Origin: SZUA-442 sp051011415
GTDB lineage: Bacteria; Actinomycetota; Acidimicrobiia; Spongiisociales; UBA5794
Reading direction: 5' to 3'
Assembly (NCBI GenBank): GCA_051011415.1
Contig: JBPCTY010000177.1
Coordinates: 1 to 41,040 of the forward strand
Length of the DNA: 41,040 bases
Shown piece by piece: positions 38,969 to 41,040 of this stretch. Each line of letters opens with the position of its first letter. Position 1 is the stretch's first letter. The notes under the pieces were generated by a model. It made no database searches. It was given only the letters and a program-made list of their open reading frames with translations, and had not been told where the DNA came from. The position numbers and the translations under genes were made by a program.

Positions 38969-40495
38969 CTGACGCTTGCATCCGGTGGGGCACCACTCAA
39001 CATCGCCAACGGAATCAGGGAGTTTGCCATTGCGTCTCCAGGAGCGGTCGCCGTTATCGATGGCGATCGGCGTCTGACCTACGCAGGGCTGAACGACCGT
39101 TCTTCCCGACTGGCCAATGCACTTCTGGCGAGCGGACTTTCCCCGGGGGATCACGTGGCGTTCCTGTGCGGAAACCGGCTCGAATACCCAGAGGTTGCAT
39201 GCGGGATCGCCAAAGCCGGGATGGTGATGGTGCCGTTGAACCCCAGAGCGGCGGCACCCGAGATTTCCTTCATTCTTCAGCACTCGGACGCAGTCGCGCT
39301 GATCGTTGACGAAGGCCTTGCCGCGACCGCATCCACCGGTGTGGACGCGTCAGCGGTCTCGCTCGTGGTGTCGATCGGCGGTTCCGAAGCTGGGCTCGAA
39401 TATGAATCGTGGATCGCAGCGGTCGACGGAACGGACCCCGCTGTCCTTGTGGATGAGCTGGACCCGTTCGCCATTGCCTACACGAGTGGCACGACGGGCG
39501 ACCCAAAGGGTGTCGTGATCAGCCACCGAAGCCGGTGCCTCACGTTTGTAGCGTCCGCTCTTGAGTGGGGTCTAGGGCCTGGGCTGCGGACCATCGCCGT
39601 TGCCCCGATGTATCACGGTGCCGGGTTTGCATTCGCATATGCGGCGCTGTTCACCGGTGGCACAGTGTCGATGCTTCGGAGCTTTGATCCAGAGGCACTT
39701 CTCGCAATGATCGAAAGGGATCGGGCTTCGTCGATATTCCTGGTCCCAACCCATGCGATGTTCCTGAAGGCTCTCGGCGAAGACACCATCCGCAAATACG
39801 ACACGAGCCACCTCGAAACGATGTACTTCAATGCCGCGCCGTTCCCTCAAGAGCTCAAGAAGTGGACGATCGGAATGTTCCCGAGCGCAGGTATCCACGA
39901 GCTGTACGGATCGACCGAAGCCGGCATTGTCTCGAATCTGAGGCCCGAGTGGCAGCTCGAAAAGGAGCGGTGTGTCGGTCCGCCCTGGTTCATGACCGAA
40001 GTACGGGTTGTGGGGCCGGACGGGGATCCGGTCGAATCTGGCCAGCCGGGCGAGCTCTTCAGCCGTTCGCCCTACCTGATGAACGGCTACTACAAGAATG
40101 ACGCCGCAACACAGTCTTCGACGACCAGCGACGGGTTCTTCTCAGCCGGAGACATCGTGGTGCAGGACGAAGACAACTTCTTGTACATCGTTGACAGGGT
40201 GAAAGACATGATCATCACCGGGGGAGCGAACGTGTACCCGCGTGAGATCGAAGAAGTGTTGATCACACATCAGGGCGTCGACGATGTCGCCGTTATCGGG
40301 TTACCGGATGACGAGTGGGGAGAAAAGGTGACTGCGGTCATCGTAGGTTCCGCTTCTGATGCTGATCTTGACGCCCTCGCACGAGAACACCTCTCTGGTT
40401 ACAAAGTGCCTCGCACGATTGTCCGCGCAGACGCGCTTCCGAGGAATGCCTCCGGAAAAGTTCTGAAGAAGGACCTCCGCAAGACAGTGAGTTGA
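38969..40495 (+). CDS. Class I acyl-CoA synthetase (AMP-binding), probable CTG start
   Basis: In-frame homology begins upstream of the first ATG/GTG. The reading frame from 38969 gives LTLASGGAPLNIANGIREFA, then the family N-terminus AVIDGDRRLTYAGLNDRSSR and LANALLASGLSPGDHVAFL. A GGAGG lies four bases before the CTG at 38969, so CTG is the likely start; the next conventional start, GTG 39155, would remove about 62 conserved residues. Motifs are YTSGTTGDPKGVVISH (A3), YGSTEAG, GDIVVQDEDNFLYIVDR and KDMIITGGANVYPREIEEVL, and ASGKVLKKDL near the C-terminus with the catalytic Lys. The 508-residue length is normal. It makes an acyl-CoA from an acid with ATP. Confidence 0.88.
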   Translation: MTLASGGAPLNIANGIREFAIASPGAVAVIDGDRRLTYAGLNDRSSRLANALLASGLSPGDHVAFLCGNRLEYPEVACGIAKAGMVMVPLNPRAAAPEISFILQHSDAVALIVDEGLAATASTGVDASAVSLVVSIGGSEAGLEYESWIAAVDGTDPAVLVDELDPFAIAYTSGTTGDPKGVVISHRSRCLTFVASALEWGLGPGLRTIAVAPMYHGAGFAFAYAALFTGGTVSMLRSFDPEALLAMIERDRASSIFLVPTHAMFLKALGEDTIRKYDTSHLETMYFNAAPFPQELKKWTIGMFPSAGIHELYGSTEAGIVSNLRPEWQLEKERCVGPPWFMTEVRVVGPDGDPVESGQPGELFSRSPYLMNGYYKNDAATQSSTTSDGFFSAGDIVVQDEDNFLYIVDRVKDMIITGGANVYPREIEEVLITHQGVDDVAVIGLPDDEWGEKVTAVIVGSASDADLDALAREHLSGYKVPRTIVRADALPRNASGKVLKKDLRKTVS

Positions 40496-40506
40496 CCGAA
40501 ATACGG

Positions 40507-40565
40507 TTGGCGAAGGTCGATTGAGTTGTGGTAGATTTCTGGAACAGCTTTCCGTCTAGTGGAAC
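40507..40565 (+). promoter_or_regulatory. Promoter region of CoA-transferase 3 with shared palindrome
   Basis: A -35-like TTGGCG (40507-40512) and -10-like TAGATT (40532-40537) are spaced 19 bp. The sequence TTTCCGTCTAGTGGAAC (40549-40565) matches 15 of 17 bases of the palindrome in front of operon A, including an uninterrupted TCTAGTGGAAC. It lies in the same place, between the -10 and the start codon. A further GGAACAG half-site precedes it (40541-40547). Confidence 0.55.
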
Positions 40566-40574
40566 AGGTAGGAA

Positions 40575-41040
40575 ATGAGGCAAGCGCTCGAGGGGACGAC
40601 AGTGCTCGATTGTGCGACTCTTTTCGCTGGTCCGCTTGCCGCAACGATCCTTGGTGATTTTGGCGCCGATGTGATCAAAGTGGAGCACCCGAGGGGCGAT
40701 CCGGTCAGGGATCACGGCCACTCGAAGGACGGGCATGGTCTGTGGTGGAAGATGATCGGCCGCAACAAGAAGGCCGTTTCGCTCACTCTTTCGACCACGG
40801 AGGGACGGGATCTTCTACTCAAGATGGTCGCAGACGCAGACGTACTCATTGAGAACTTCCGGCCTGGAACGCTTGAACGTTGGGGGCTCGGCCCAGATGA
40901 GCTGCATGCGGCAAACCCTGATCTTGTTGTCGCACGCATCACCGGATTTGGTCAGATCGGTCCGTACGCAAATCGGCCTGGCTTCGGAACGCTTGCGGAG
41001 TCGATGTCGGGCTTTGCCGCCATCACAGGTGAGCCTGATG
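40575..41040 (+). CDS. Family III CoA-transferase 3, 3' end beyond the window
   Basis: The ATG at 40575 follows AGGTAGG. The visible 155 residues start with RQALEGTTVLDCATLFAGPL and contain GADVIKVEHPRGDPVRDHG, GRNKKAVSLTLSTTEGRDL, ENFRPGTLERWGLGPDEL and ITGFGQIGPYANRPGFGTLA, the standard N-terminal blocks of CaiB/BaiF CoA-transferases. The Asp expected to form the acyl anhydride lies a little beyond the end. It begins 79 bp after the acyl-CoA synthetase stop and seems to have its own regulated promoter. This is the third family III enzyme in the window, suggesting several acids are activated in one pathway. Confidence 0.9.
   Translation, partial: MRQALEGTTVLDCATLFAGPLAATILGDFGADVIKVEHPRGDPVRDHGHSKDGHGLWWKMIGRNKKAVSLTLSTTEGRDLLLKMVADADVLIENFRPGTLERWGLGPDELHAANPDLVVARITGFGQIGPYANRPGFGTLAESMSGFAAITGEPD

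Noticed and set aside
1..41040. CRISPR array, prophage, insertion sequence or toxin-antitoxin pair
   Set aside because: No direct-repeat arrays, transposase or integrase motifs, or small toxin/antitoxin pairs were seen on either strand.

Overview
The window is GC-rich, densely packed catabolic DNA, probably from an actinobacterium of the Acidimicrobiia type. This is inferred from GTG/TTG starts, GGAGG ribosome sites, Thr-rich TTTTT-type linkers in exported proteins, an F420/luciferase-type enzyme, and branched-chain-type ABC transporters fused into large polypeptides. No rRNA, tRNA, IS element, phage gene or CRISPR array was found.

Layout. (A) 131-10327, minus strand: an 11-gene, tightly coupled operon, in transcription order RCCR-like protein 2, Rieske oxygenase (PaO-like), RCCR-like protein 1, HMG-CoA-lyase-like enzyme, family III CoA-transferase, Asp/Glu-racemase-superfamily protein, FAD monooxygenase, aldehyde dehydrogenase, isochorismatase-family amidohydrolase, lipoprotein esterase, Dabb protein. 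(B) 10433-12151, minus: a double nitrilase-fold protein. (C) 12249-18271, plus: a Thr-rich surface protein, a repeat lipoprotein, an ACAD-fold enzyme, a lipocalin-like protein, a second aldehyde dehydrogenase and an SDR. (D) 18305-34525, minus: a 15-gene operon that begins with its GntR regulator, continues with CoA-transferase, PrpD-like, triple-RidA, a MaoC pair, Ltp2-like aldolase + DUF35, acyl-CoA dehydrogenase, CitE-like lyase, a small membrane protein and a chlorophyllase-like hydrolase, and ends with a solute-binding lipoprotein and two fused ABC-transporter proteins. (E) 34619-37849, plus, divergent from D: mesaconyl-CoA-hydratase-like MaoC, luciferase-like oxidoreductase, a large beta-rich protein, a VOC protein. 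(F) 37834-38846, minus: MES-like esterase and ABM protein. (G) 38969-end, plus: acyl-CoA synthetase and a truncated third CoA-transferase.

What ties it together. The same 16-bp sequence (TAATTGTCTGACATTT) occurs three times: in front of operon A and, as an inverted pair, between D and E. Each copy lies between the predicted -35 and -10 boxes. About 30 genes therefore look like one regulon of the GntR protein at 33818-34525. A second palindrome is shared by the promoters of A and the last CoA-transferase.

Proposed role (inference). Two proteins align by eye with plant red chlorophyll catabolite reductase and flank a Rieske oxygenase of the pheophorbide a oxygenase type. The regulon also has a chlorophyllase-like hydrolase, a transporter, and enzymes suited to substituted maleamate/mesaconate-type acids and CoA-dependent C-C cleavage. 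The best reading is a bacterial pathway for uptake and complete breakdown of a tetrapyrrole or another conjugated pyrrolic compound. The substrate cannot be proved from sequence.
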